From Tetrahymena elliotti 4EA (taxonomy: Eukaryota > Ciliophora > Oligohymenophorea > Hymenostomatida > Tetrahymenidae): a stretch of 64,000 bases of DNA. The DNA lies in NCBI GenBank assembly GCA_000231825.2, contig JH720306.1, positions 591,189 through 655,188 on the forward strand. The letters are read 5' to 3'. Positions 30,878-44,700 of the stretch are shown piece by piece. The position numbers and the translations under genes were made by a program. The notes below the pieces were generated by a model, which was given only the letters and a program-made list of their open reading frames with translations, was not told the DNA's origin and made no database searches. Numbering within the stretch: the first letter of the stretch is position 1; every line of letters starts with the position of its first letter.

Positions 30878-32092
30878 ATGACCAACATCATGCAATCTAA
30901 GCCTGAGTATTTCTTATAGGATGCTGCTCATCAAAAATCCTTAATTCAAAGTATTGAAGATGGCTTCTAAATCTTCCCTAAAGGTTGTGCTTTCCTCGCC
31001 AACCAACTCATCCACATGGAGATCAAGGCTGCCTCTTAGTTCTCCTCCTCTTTCCTCTACAAGGTCTCCTAAGCTTGTTTCAATGCTGAAAACACTCAAA
31101 TGGGTAACAACCTCAATTTACTTACTTTAATTTCCAAAATTGCTTGCGAAGTCCCAGCAATCTTCTCTCCTGTTATCAAGAAAGGAAGCTTCCTTTCTAA
31201 GATGCTCTCTATGGATGCTGAATGTTTTGCTAATGATGAGCAATAATTCGCTAAGGCTCTCCTCTATGCTTCCAAGATTTTGAAAATCTGCGGTCGCGCT
31301 TCTCTTCAAGCTAATCACTTAATGCTTGCCAAGCAACTCATTTTCAGCAATTTCCAAACCATTGAAAAGGATGCCTGCCTCTTCACCAATTATTTGGGAT
31401 TACTTTGCACTCTCCACCCCGAAATGAGCTAATAGGAAATTCTTAAGTACAGAATCCCCTCTAAGCTTTTCAATCTTTTCGAAAATGCTAAGACTCTCCC
31501 AATTCCTATCCAAACAGCCCTCGCTAAGCTCATTGTCAGATATTGCCCATCTAACGCTGATTTATTAAAGTGGCTTTTAGCCAAAGCCTTTTTCGTAAAC
31601 GGTGGAATCGCATACCAAATGACCATCAATGCTTTCTCCTTAAAATTCCTCATTTCTGAAGCCTCTATCATCTTGCAAGCTATAGTATCTTCTAGTAATC
31701 CTGAAATCAATGCTTATTACCTTAAAATTGTTGACCACTTACTCAGCAATGCAGGTAGTGAAATTTCTGAAACTTTACTCTTAAGATGGCTTTGCAACTT
31801 TTAATTGCTAAATCACATCTAGAATATCTACTTCTCTAACATTAAGTAAAATAACATCTCAGAACCCGTTAAAGGAGCTATTCTTGACTTTGTTTCTTCT
31901 GTATAATTAAAATGCAGCAACTTGAATTCTATCTACGGAATGTCTTCAAATATCATTGTTTCTAAGCTTAATTCGATTGGCTTTACTGCTGAAATCGAGG
32001 CTAACAAGCACCTCTTAAAGAAGAACCTCGTCTAATAGCAATAATAACAAAGCAATCAAGCCCCCGCCCCAGTCAACAATAACAGCAACTGA
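30878..32092 (+). CDS. Intronless orphan protein, helical, with optimised codons
   Basis: A single exon of 405 codons, ATG 30878-30880 to TGA 32090-32092. I do not recognise the family. The 404-residue product is rich in Leu, Ala, Ser and Ile, predicted mostly helical, with no signal peptide or TM segment. Repeated amphipathic helices such as ALLYASKILKICGRASL and IVDHLLSNAGSEISETLLLRW suggest an alpha-solenoid (HEAT/ARM-like) scaffold. It ends in a Q-run and a Pro/Asn tail. Codons differ from most neighbours: many end in C (CTC, ATC, TTC, CCC), as in highly expressed Tetrahymena genes. Absence of introns fits high expression too. Coding status is certain from length and codon bias; function is unknown. 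Confidence 0.88.
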
Positions 32093-33119
32093 ATCGCGGA
32101 AAATAGTTCATCCCTTCAGATTCTTATCTGATCTTTGCTACTATTCAGTGTATTCTTTTGACTGATTGCTGAGCTCAAATTAACTAATCTACAATAATAA
32201 TAAAAATTTACTCTTTTACTTTAAACTCAATTTCAACCTTAGAGCAAATGTCAACAATAAAAAAAATAAGAACATAGGTGGATAATAACTGCTATTAAAA
32301 ACTTCAAATCAATCTATTCTCCTCTCCAATCTCTCCTCGTATTTTATCCTGTTTGGAAAGAAAAAGAGTGGTTGAGCAGAAAGAAATGAAGTTAATTGAT
32401 ATATTGATCCTACCTGTTCCCTAGCTCTAATAAATATAGAATAATACTGACTACAAAAAACATACTTTATAATAATTGAACTTTACTTTATATAAAAATA
32501 CTTTCTTACTTCCTACTTTCCTACTCTATTATAAATATATAATATATTATATAAGATCATTAATTATTTACTACTTAATTACTTATTACATTTCGAATTG
32601 CAATTCAAATAATAACAATACAAACAAACAAACACACAAACATACAGTCTATTAATCAACTAGTTTCCCAAGTCAAATTTTTCATTACATCCTACTTTAT
32701 GTTTTGCACTTCTTGCGTTAGGAGTACTTTATCCCCTTATCCTAGGCATGAGGATGTACGATATATTGTAGGTGATCTGTAATAAATATTTTGCATTTGG
32801 AAACATAAAAATCGCACGAAATGAAAAGTTAAGCTAAGTAAATAAGTATATAAGACACCAAAACTCAATGATAATATGGATTTTATCTTCTTAAAGGCTT
32901 TTATAGAGTAGGCTAAGCTGAATTGATTTAATGAAATAAATCAATCATAAGTAACAATAATCAGTAAAAAAATGACTAAAAGTATTTATAAAGTAAACAT
33001 TATTAAGCAAACAAGCAAACTAACGTTAAATCCAATAGAGTAAATAAATAATAAATAAATTTTGAGTATTTCACAAGCAACAGCTTAATCAGCACCACAT
33101 CAGTCTCAAAGAATGCGTT

Positions 33120-33155
33120 GAATAGGCCTCCCTATTCAAACAAAGAATAGGGAGG
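33120..33155. repeat. Inverted repeat with two alternative hairpins
   Basis: 33127-33137 (cctccctattc) and 33145-33155 (gaatagggagg) are perfect 11-base inverted repeats around a 7-base A-rich loop. The first arm can instead pair with gaatagg at 33120-33126 (7 bp, 4-base loop cctc). A G-run follows directly (to 33159). It stands out as GC-rich in an AT-rich gap. Confidence 0.7.
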
Positions 33156-35677
33156 GGGGTGAACTATCTTGTAATTTAGAATTTTATTCCCCTCTCGAAC
33201 TTTAAACTTTAGTACTTATAAAATGTACATTAACCTTTAAATTTAGAACTTTATTATATATATAAACCAAGAGTACTTTAAACCTAATTAATCACCATTA
33301 GCATATACAAAAATCTAAAATGCATCTCAGCTTTTTATTTACCTCATCTTCTCACCAATCAACAACTACTTATCTATTTATGATTCTATTTAGAATAGAA
33401 TCAAACTTCTACAGTAGTACTATCTTAGTTTGTAGTGGTAACCAGTACTTTAAACCTCCATTATAAATTATTGTAGTCAATCTTAACCAAGAAATAGAAG
33501 TATATTATTTTCTTAATCATTTAATATTCAATTAAGCTCATTCTTTTTTTTTTGAGCGAAATTAGGCAAGTTAAAAGTAAAAACATAAATGATTCAGAAC
33601 AACAATAAAAACACAATGTTAAATCCAAAATGATTATATTTCTAAAATGTACTCAACAATATATAATTAATTTTGTATTCCTTATATATTCATATACATA
33701 CACACATTCTAATTAATTAATAATTTAACTTATTTTAAAATCATTTTAATTTTTATTCTTTCTTTCTCAACTTATTTTATTTGGAAATTACATAATTGAT
33801 TACTTAATCTAGAAATAAATAAAAAACTCTATTTATGATTTGAGTTCATTTGTGTCTTTATTGCTCATATTTTGCTTACTTTCTCAATTCATTTTAGAAA
33901 TACTAAAATGTTAATGTGCTTTAATTAGTGGCGGCTTAAGAAATAAATTCAAAAATCAAAAGCTAATCAAATTAGCAATTGTTTAAAGGTTTAGCTAATA
34001 TATTGATGAAATATTACTAATTATAATATTCTATTATGCACATTGGTTATATTTTAAGAATTATTAAAAGACAAAATGAAAGATAAAAAAAGTAGAATAA
34101 ATTAAATTTTCCAACATATCTTAAAATAATAAATTTGCTTAACTAAATTTTAGTAAGATAATAATAACCTAACAATTAATCAAATTTGATCTTTCTATTT
34201 ATATTTATTTTAAATTTAATCGTTGCAATATTTTTATTTATTACATACTACTTTATTCTAAAATTACACCACTCAAATATTTATTATAAATCTCATTTCT
34301 TTCAAAATCTTAAGAACAAAACCATTCATTTTTTTGATAAAAATTTATTATCTTTGTTACAATTAGCAATTAATAATTGAAAAAGAAATTCTATATCCAC
34401 TAAATTTATTTATGGTAAATAATTTATTCATTAATTATATTGAGCATTTTTATAATTATTCTCAAAATAAATCGCTCCATTATATTAAAAAAAAAATTAT
34501 TTTTTGGAGTGATTAAGATATTAGATTGAATAATATTTAATTTTTGTAAAAACATATACATTCTTCTATTATGTTTAGAGTTTTATAAATACCACTATTA
34601 AAGCTTATTGATGTTTTTTCAATTTCTTAGTTTTATATTTTAGTGTGAAATTAAAAATTTTAGTTAACTATCTAACTAAAATCTTAGAAATAAATCTCTT
34701 TGAAAAGGAAAAAAATCATATTTACATTTATTTCACTACTTTTATTGAGAATTAATGGAATTAAATTTATTTTAACTATAAAATAAAATATATGTTACAT
34801 CTATCAATATTAAAATAGATATAAAACAAAATTTCTCTTTTAGGATTGTGCAGCTGAAAGATTAAATATACTTTTCAACTTGCGAAACAAAATTATGAGC
34901 CAAAAAAATATTTCTAGAGAAAGAGATTTTAATTTTAGTAAAAGTTGAAATATTAATTGAATATTAACTGAATAAATTCATTATTATCTTTTGGAGGTTA
35001 ATTATCTTTAAAATTAAGTTTCATGGATAAAAACCTTTGAGTTAAAAATTTTTATTTGATATTAATTTTAAAATCTCAATCATAAAAATTATAAGTTAAC
35101 TAGAATAAATCAAAATTGATAAAAAATAGCAGAAATATAATTATTTTTAAAAAGTCCCAATAAAAAGAAAAATAATTTAGTTAAATTTAAAGTCAAAATT
35201 TTTGTTTATTTGTTTTTCTTATTTAATCCAAAAAATTAAATTAAATTTTTTTATGAAAAATTTTTTAAACAAAATTAATTAAATTTCTTAAAGAAATTAA
35301 AATAATTGTTTTTATCCTCAATAATATAATAAAATATATGAATTATATGTTAATAGCTTAATTTTTATTTAAAAAAAGAAAAAAAATTTTTTTGAGCATA
35401 AATTTCACTTCTTTTAATTTAGTATTTGCTCTTGTTAGAATAAAAGCATGATACCAAAATTTTTTAAAAAATTTAACTATTTTTTTAGTTAAATTAAAGT
35501 AGTATGTGATTTGAAGATTGAGTATATTTTCTTAAACTAATAAGACTATTAGAGCTTCTTTTAGTATTATGACATATTATAGAGTATTTACATTTTATTA
35601 AAGATAAGTTAGATTAAAATTATAATATTTATAGTAAAATTCTTGTGAAATAATTTTAAGATATTATTATAAATTTA

Positions 35678-35760
35678 TATTAAATTTTAATTTAAATGAT
35701 TATTAAATTTTAATTTAAATGATTATTAAATTTTAATTTAAATGAATATTAAATTATAAT
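35678..35760. repeat. 23-bp minisatellite, about 3.6 copies
   Basis: Three near-identical 23-base units (35678-35700, 35701-35723, 35724-35746), based on 'tattaaattttaatttaaat', then a partial fourth. A simple AT-rich tandem repeat in non-coding DNA. Confidence 0.9.
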
Positions 35761-37615
35761 AAATCTGTTAAAAATCAGAGTTGAGAGATTTGATTTTTTT
35801 AAAGAAAATGAATAATTTTACAGAAATAAATATTGATATTAAGCAAGAAGTTAAATCAGAGCTAAGTAACTTTAAACAGATAAAAATTAAAATACATTAA
35901 TATCTCATTAAGAAATTATGTATTAAATATTTTTACTAAAAAAATTATATTAATTTATTTACAAATTATTTAATTGAAATATTTAAAATTTTAATTTTAA
36001 TTTGTAAATATTTAAATCTGATTGAATTAATATTTTTCTTGATATTACTAAAATGTTAAATCTTTAAAATGTGAAAATAAGAGTCCAAGATATAACAAAT
36101 AATTTAAGTAAGTAGTAATTAGTTTCTTATTTCACAAAAAAAATAAATTCATTTGATAATAGCTAGATTTAATTATGAAATTATTATTTTAATAAGAGTC
36201 CATTCTTTAAAAACAAAATTAATTTGTATTTCTTATATTTAAAATGAAGCTTATTAATTAATTTTAATTTTAAACTATGATTTAGTATAGATATATTTTT
36301 CAAAATTTTAGAAATCCAATTCTAATATGAATAATCATCTAAACCATTTATTTTAAAATGTTTTTTTATTCAACATTTTCCATATTTTTTAAGTTTTGTG
36401 AAGAGTTATTTTTTGCTTTTAGTACTTTTATCAATTTATTTTTTTAAATTATTTTGAATAAATTGGACTATGTTATGCTTCATTTCCTTTTAATTTTATT
36501 TTTTATGCTTAAACTGCAAGAAAATTTAAATATTGTCTGTAAATTACATTTAGTTTTATTAAAATAAATACTCAATTAAAAGTGTTACAAGCAAAAATAA
36601 TTCCAATTAGTTTTAAAATTGATTGGCTTGAATTTGCTTTATTTAAAAATAGTAAGCGTGTATGAGTAAAATCTTTAAACTTACAAAATTATTTAAAAGT
36701 ACCAAGTGGAAATTAGTGTAACATAGCTAATATTGTGAGTAAAAAAAATATGATTTTAAAAGAACTATGTTTTTAAAAATCTAAAACATTTTATTTGAGT
36801 ATTATGGGATTTTTAGATATAAAATTTGAAGTCAATAAAAAATTTCAAGTAACTAAAAAAAGAAATTAATTATTTTTTGGTGGGAGTTAAGAAAAAAATA
36901 GACACTCAAAATACAACTCATATTAAGCTAAACAGCATATAAAAAAATTTTTTGTTATTTGAATTCTTGCTTCAATTGGTTGAATTGATAATTTTAAAAA
37001 TCAAGTTTTAACAATATAAAAATGACTAAATGAATCAGAAATATTTGAAAGAAAAAATGGGATAAAAATATAAAATAGATGATAAATGAGAATGCAAAGG
37101 GATGATAAGATTTAAATAAGATTTAGAAATGATAATTTACTAAATATTTAAGTTAATGAGACGATTAATAACTAATAATGTTATTTGTTGTTAATTAATT
37201 AATATAGAAGTGGATTATTGAAATTAAGTTAATAGAGAGTTAATAAAAATGTTTCTTTTAATATTGTTTGTTTTATTAAAATATATATATATAATCCACA
37301 CTCACGCTTGCATGAATATGGCCAATTTTTATTTACAGAGGAAGATGGTTATTAATGGGGGATAAAAATCCCAAAGTACTTAGATTCTTGTCTGTATCTT
37401 TTGAAGAGATAATTTTTTTCATTGCATTTATTTAAATTCATCGGCTAGAATGCTAATTATTTATTTATCAGTTAAAGTTACTATTGACAAAGTAATTCTA
37501 ATTCAACTTTGGTATTTGTAATTCTAGAATATATTTACCATATTTAATATCAGCTTTTATTGGGTTTTATTTCTTAAAGTGCATATTAAATACTTAATAT
37601 AAGGTTTCTTAAGTC

Positions 37616-39337
37616 TCAAGAGAGCTTAAATTTGTAGAGCTCATTAACATTTTACAATCCCTTAATGAAAATAGGGATAGCTTTTATATGGATATCTTTG
37701 TTTTTGAGTTTATCACTTTCATTGACATATTTAGCTGCATATTCATTAAAGAATTTTAGAGATACCTCCTTGAATACTTGCTTAAATAGTATCATTTATT
37801 TGTCATCTTGAGATTCTTGGACTCTCCATCCTTATAAGAAGTCTTCTTTGTTTTTTAAATGATTTAGTTAATCCTTAAGGAAATTGCTATGGAAGGCTTC
37901 GATGGAGTTTGCATCATTACCAAGACGCTTTTCGATAAAGTCACGGATGACGAAATTATTCTATATACAATTCATGAGGGCATTTCCGAAGTTTTTGAAT
38001 ACATTTTTTTGACGGGATTATTTGTATTTCTTCTTGGGTTTGTATTTCTTAATAGCTTTTTTAGAGTTCATCGAGCTGCTAGCATCCTTTAATGATTCTT
38101 TTTGAATTCTTTTAGATCTTGGATTTTTTTTAACAGCTGCAGAATCAGCATCGGCATCTTCATGGTGTTATTAACTACCCGAGAAGTATTGTTCATCAGA
38201 GTTATAGTAGCTGCAACTGGGATGTTTGCTTGAATTATTCATATTGCTTTCAGATTGTTCAGAGGAGTAGTAATTGCTATTATCTAAAGAGTATTATCCT
38301 CTGTTATGAGAATTTTCTTCATAATCTTCAGCAATGCTTTCATAATCATCAATGATTCCATTATCAATGGGCTGCTTCTTTTGACCCTTTTACTTATTAC
38401 TAATGCTTTGTTCATATAGTTGAGGAGCATTTACCATTTTCTACACTTCATTTTTCAATTCTTTTTAGATGAGAGAATTTGAAGAGTTGTTCAAGGAATT
38501 AAGCATCTAGTTTTATGATTAGGCTGGCTAAGATATTGACTAATCTACTTTATTGACAGGTGATGAAATGTATATGTTCTAGATATCTGACTTTTTAGGG
38601 AGGGAGGGGTTTTAAGGAATGTATTGTTATCCGAGCTTATTTTACTGAGAAATAGAGGAGTTTTAAGAGATAGATTAGTCAATTTGCTATTACTGTTGGG
38701 CATTCAAAGAATCGACTCTATTTTGGTTGTTTGGAATCTCAATATTGGCAGAAAAATTATAATTTTGATAAGATTTGCCATTAATTTTCTTATTGTCGTA
38801 GCTTTAGTTAGATCCTGAAATTTAAATCGAATAGGGGTCATTTGCATAGATTTCTTGCTAGTTAGGGTAGTCCTCTTCGTAGTTTTGATTGGCTTCATCA
38901 ACGTCATAATAAATATCCTAATTATTGCTTGGAATCATATTTGAACTCTAATCTTCATTATTAGAATTATTCTTATCCTAATTCTAAAGATAGACTTTTT
39001 AGTTAAAAAACATATCACAGATTTCTTCTTGAGATTCGGAAAATTAAGGAGTTTAGACAATCATGTTTTAACTGAGCATAGAGTCATTGTCGAAGCAGAT
39101 ATCTTATTATTATTACAAATAATATTATTAGGGATTTTCATATTATTGTTGCGACGACAAATTTTCTTGATTATATTGATATTAAAGTTAATTCAAACCT
39201 TTTCCATTTATCTTTCTCTAGGGTGGCTAGGGATAGAGGGAATTGTATGAACTATGAAGATAATTTAAGCTGTTGTTGTTGTTATTGTTATTGTTGAATT
39301 GTGAGGAGAAGTTTTTCATTTCTTTTCCTTGTGACAT
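37616..39337 (-). CDS. Q/N-rich protein with folded C-terminal region
   Basis: A single exon of 574 codons, ATG 39337-39335 to TGA 37618-37616. I do not recognise the family. The N-terminal two thirds (about residues 1-380) are low complexity, rich in Gln, Asn, Ser, Tyr and acidic residues, with a poly-Asn run near residue 14; prion-like in composition. A basic stretch follows (SKKAIKKYKPKKKYK), then a helical C-terminal region of about 130 residues starting NVFKNFGNALMNCI and containing RDFIEKRLGNDANSIEAF and DFLQGWRVQESQDD. The C-terminal part uses more C-ending codons and looks conserved. The basic stretch could be a nuclear localisation signal, and the layout resembles regulators with a disordered arm and a folded domain, but this is inference. 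Confidence 0.85.
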
Positions 39338-41712
39338 CTAAGTAGTTTCAAATTAGGGAGTCCTGACTGGGAGGCTATTGTGATTTTAATGTGTATTGAG
39401 TGCTGTATTACTTAATATAACGACAGTTTTTTTCTTTAAAAGAAACTTTACTCTATGATATTAAATGGGTAATATGTGTGTGGTTTTTTAATTAAACCCA
39501 GTTGTTTTTGTATATTTTTTTGAATTGCTTTTGAGATTGTTAATTAAATATTAATTTATTATTTATTATTAAATCCGAGTGAAAAAAAATTTCCTTCTTA
39601 AGTAAAACTTGTCTATTCTGTTTAATCAAAAAACTTCACCCTTTATTTATAAATGATTATCATGTAAGGCAATTTTTATCTCTAACAAGCCAATTCGTAA
39701 ATCAGATTCAAAAGTATCCGAGCAATTTAATGTTGGCACATATCCCTTCTTAAAAAAGAACCCCTTTTTTAAAACATTTTAATTTCAATCCTCTATCTTT
39801 AGATATATATATTCAAGCATTTTCTTCATTTCTTTTTTAAATGAAAGGATTTGTTTTCACAAATTTTGTCATTTTAAAAGATAAACTAGAAATTTGCGTG
39901 CTCATTTTAAATTTTATACGGCATTATTTTAGTAGTCCTAGCAGCCTCTATACAGGACTAAAATGGCTGTCTAAGTTGTAAAATCATCACCGTATATTTC
40001 ACTTTTACTTCATATTATTGTCATATTGCTTAAAAAAAAATCAAAAGCGGGTGAATAAAATTTATTAATTTTGATAAATTACAATACAACATTCAAGATA
40101 AATCAGCCAGTGTGAAAATAGTTGAACGATCTCACGAGTAAATAAATCTCAAAATTTTTTTTTTGAATTGACTTACTCTGCATGGGAGATAGATACTTAA
40201 CGTTCTTAACAATAAATTCCTATAATTAAATGCAACAAAAAAAAAATTAAAATAACAATCTCATAAACTACAAACTAAAAAAAAAATAATCAATTATCAG
40301 TAAAATAAGGTTAAAGATATATTTTTCATTTTAATAATTAACCAGTACGACAAAATTTAAAGCAAATCACGACATTTATTTTAATTTAATAATGTCATAA
40401 TCCAATAATTGTCTAATCCAGTAAAAAGTATAGATTTTCATACAGGGCATCTTTTAATAATCGACTAAAAATCCTCATATTAAATATAATTATTTTTATT
40501 TCCAAATTTTACAATTTTGTTATTTTTTTATAAATTTAAATCATATCTATAAAACTACTCTTAATCACTGAATGTATTAAAAATATTATTATTCCACAAA
40601 CTACTCCTTCAAATAGCATAAAATATGAAATTTAACAATCGATTATGAAAATAACAAACTAAATACCTTCTCTTTAGGTAGTCTCGCCTTGATTTGGCTA
40701 AAAACCTTAGAAGTATTTACAGAATACCTTTGCTTAAAACTATTTTTAATATTTCATAATACAAAAAATAATGCGCAAAAATAGCTTAAGCTCGAATATC
40801 AGTAAATTAAATCTTAACTCTTAACTCATATGAAAGTAGAACTGCTGAATATTAATTTTAAATATTTTAAAAAATGCTCACAAAAAATAATCTCTACAAT
40901 ACACTCACTACAGTGCTTTAATAATTTTTTGTAAAAATGAATATCATTTGTAGATTTACTCTTTTCTGATTATTTCTCCCCAAAACAAATAATTAAAAAA
41001 ATTCTTTACATTTTAAATGATTTAATTAATTTTAAAAGCAAAAAACATTATTAATTTATTCGTGCATGAATTGAAAAAAAATCAGATTAAAATATCTTAT
41101 TAAAAAAATTTAAAATTGAGGTCGTTCAGTCGTTAAGCAAAAGCATCTATCTACAGTCCTTATTAAAATTGTATAAAAAAAGATAATTTCTGATGAATAA
41201 GATAACGTTAATACTTAGATCTACTAAATTATTTTTTAGGGATCCTGACCCAAATCGAGAACTCTTTTTGTGCGAGTCAATTTGGCTTATATTTAGAAAA
41301 TAATTTTATTAAATTTATTAGATATGATTTTATGTTATAGATTTCCTCTTAAATCTTTTATTTCATTTTCAATTGCTTTAATGAAATTCCAAAAATTAAT
41401 TAAATAAAATAGATTGTTTATTTGTATTTATATCTGTTAGTACCTTATATGCTTTTTATGATTAATTATTCTTATATATTTACAACAACAATAGCAACAG
41501 TATTTAATTAGCAATGGGAAGAAAATAAATAAAAATACACGTATTTGATATTAATTTTACATGACAGCAAAAGATATACGCAAATCTTTATTATTTTCTT
41601 TCTTTTTGATAATTTACTTTCTATAGCAAATTTTAAATCTTTTAATCTTAAACGTCAAAAGTTTAGATATTTTTGAAGCTTTTTATAATTCAAAATACAA
41701 TCCTTTTTTCAT
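39338..41712. other. Intergenic region between divergent genes
   Basis: No gene is visible. It must contain the promoters of the minus-strand Q/N-rich gene and of COG5. An imperfect stem-loop with arms 39927-39939 (ttttagtagtcct) and 39954-39963 (aggactaaaa) is present. Confidence 0.5.
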
Positions 41713-44700
41713 ATGAGATAATAAGTAAGTACAACAGGTTTAGAAGACATATCTTCTAATATAGCTAGCGTCCCTGAGCAACAGGGTTTAGTAGAAAACT
41801 GGAAAAGATAAGCAATTAGTGAAAGTACTCTCAATAAATTACTCGAAAAAGACTATGATCAAGAAAACTTTGTTTTGGAGAATTTGAGAGATAAAGACAT
41901 GACTGATATAAGCGAAATTCACTAAAAGATGAGCCATTTAAAATCAACGCTCGTCACCAATTTGGATGTATCTTTATAGAAGAATTATATGGCTTTGATA
42001 GGAGATATGCAAAAAATTAAAGACTTCTCCTTGGACATAGAAAATTGTAAAGATAAAATGCACAAAGTACAATAAAGTTTAATAAGTCTGCATTCTCTCT
42101 TTACATAAAATTATGAAACAATTCAAAATAAAATGCCGTTGCTTAAAAATGCAAAAGAAGCAGCAGTAATTGTCCAAAAATCTATAAAATACTTGTAGAA
42201 TCTTAAAATTCTTAAATCTTTGGTCTCTTCTCGATTTGAAATCACTGATTTAGTTAAGACTTCTCTTATTTTGTAAGAAATTAATGAACATGCTCCCGCC
42301 TTAGCAGACTTAGAATTCTATGAGAATTCAAAATCATTTTTACTTTAAGTCTAAGAACAAGTTGTTAAAAAAGCAGAGAAAAAATTTAATGATGCTCTCC
42401 TTTAAAAAAATTAAATAGAAATATCTCAATCTATATAGATTTTCTTCCATTTAGGAATATTAGCAGAATAATTGGAATAAAGAGCTAACTTTTCTTTAAA
42501 GAATTCAAGTGCTTCATGGCGTCAAGTATATTTATTTATTTATTTACAAACACAATAACATTTTAATTAATACTTTTAATAAATACATTTTATGCATTCA
42601 TTCATTTATTCATGCAAAACTTACTTAATTTCTCAACTTTAACATAATTTCCAAAAAAAAAACAAAACAAAGTTTTTTATATTCTTTGTCAGTATAGATT
42701 TTTTTATAAATATTTATAATTTTATTAATTTATAGGTCTTAATTAAAGAATATAGTGGTGAGTACTAAGGGGCTCTTATTGTTCAAATTAAAAATTTACT
42801 CACTGAAGATTATTCAAACGCTCAATAAATGTGGTTACTCAATCAAAGTGTCAAAGCAAGTAGAGATCCTAAGTCTATGGAAAGCTACGAAACTTTCTTA
42901 TCAGGAAAAAACGTCTTAAAGCTTTTTGATCTATTCTGGAACAAGCAAGTAAGAATAAAATCAAGCATTTATTATTATTAATTCATTAATTAATTAATTA
43001 ATTAATTAATATATTTCTTCTGCTATAGAAAAATGATTAGATACCTAATTGACTGATGTCTAATCTGACAGAATATCCAAAAATACATTTAATATTATCA
43101 AATTATGTTGAAAATCCAAAAAAATTTAGAAATATTTTTTAATTACTGATATTAACTAATTAACTATCTATCTAATTATCTATTTTATTTTTTTATTAAA
43201 AGTGCCTCATAGTATAATAGAGTTTTTAAAAGCTATAAGAAAACCAAGCCAAATACACACAAAACTATAAAACGGTTGTTTCATCTTATCCTAGAATTTT
43301 TGGTATGCTTGAGAATTTCGTCAACAACTTTAATGAGTATGTCTTAAGTTTCCCTGACAGCATTATCAGCTATGATTTTCCTGAATTAAAAAAGAGATTC
43401 CTGAATTCTTTGGCTATTTTATCACCTGTTTATTATTAGAATCTTAGTCAAAAAATATCCAACCAATCTCTAAAAATGATAAAACTTCTTCAGACTTTTG
43501 ATTAAACGCCCTTTAATACTTTTGTATCAAATATTTAATCTGAACTAGAAACAGGCCTGATAGTAGAATTTAATTTTTAGGCAAAAGATAATTTCCCATC
43601 CTGTGCTTTGATTTTCAAACAATCTTCGAAAAGTAATTCTAATTTTGAATTAATATTAATTAAAATCTACTGTCATAAATTAATTCAGGCAAATATTTTG
43701 ATTATCCTCAACCTCTATTTTTATTTTGCAAAAATTAAGATTGCATTCTTAAATTTACATTAATTTATGAGTTTCTACTGGAAATAATCTTATAATTTTT
43801 TATCTTACTGTCAAGTTTTTTAAATTGATAATAATGCTCTTAATCACTTTTTAATTAAAACTCTTTTTTGAAACTTAACCTGAATTGCAAATCCAATCAA
43901 ATGATTCATTTTATTGAAAACTTCGAATTTATTTTATAAAATAACAGTTTATATCAGCGAATGCCAAAAGTTTTTGCAGCTAGTTAAATAGTTTTACAAA
44001 GGAAAGTAAATTACTATTGGAGAAAGCTTTGCCTTAATTTACACATTGAGTATCTATAAAAGCTAACTCTTAGACAATCTATTTAACCAAGAGTACAACG
44101 ATTAAGTAGACATGGAATACTATGACACAGTACTTTCTGAATATGTTGACTACATCTAAGAAGTGACTAAACAGTATTACTAAGCAGGATTTAATTAAAA
44201 TACCAATAACTTCCTAAGCCAATATTTCTCTTCTTTAACATAAAAAGTTGCTTACAACTAAAAAATCTTTACTTAAATGTAAACATTCTTCAAAAATTAT
44301 AGTCCTTATAGCTACTTCGAGAAGTCAAAATATTTTGATTAATTGTTTCTTCAAGAATACTACAAATACTTTTAGGGTTTTTTAAAAGATTTCTCTTTCT
44401 TAATTATATATTTTTACAAAAACATGAGTTAAAATATTGATGAGCAAACAAATTTAGGCTAAGAAATTGAAGCTATGTCTTCAATTATTGAAAAAAATGG
44501 TTCCTCTGATTTTGCTGCTTCTGATATGAAACTCATCATAAACTTGTAAAAGATATTCTATGTAGACTCTAAAAGTGCATCTTAAATTATATAGTAATCT
44601 TAAGACTTTGCTTTCTATCTGAAAGAAGGAATCCTTTAATTAGCTTTCATATAAAGAATAGAACAGTAAATAAATAAACCTTTAATAAGTAATTTAGATT

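Larger units (their letters stand above)
32093..37615. other. Long gene-poor region
   Basis: About 5.5 kb without a supported gene; from 33.9 to 37.3 kb it is extremely AT-rich with poly-T/poly-A runs. It contains the hairpin at 33120-33155, a 23-bp minisatellite at 35678-35760 and a short TA run near 37280. The sequence 'gtactttaaacct' occurs twice (about 33272 and 33443). Confidence 0.55.

Noticed and set aside
31127..31804. Minus and + strand ORFs inside 30878-32092
   Set aside because: They are shadows of the 404-residue gene, whose frame runs unbroken with biased codons.
38624..39250. Hydrophobic + strand ORFs at 38624 and 39029, and a shifted minus ORF at 38704-38907
   Set aside because: All are shadows of the single-exon minus-strand Q/N-rich gene.
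41240..41295. 'ccaaatcgag...gagtcaatttgg' inverted repeat
   Set aside because: The arms are only 6 bp with a long loop; expected by chance in this composition.
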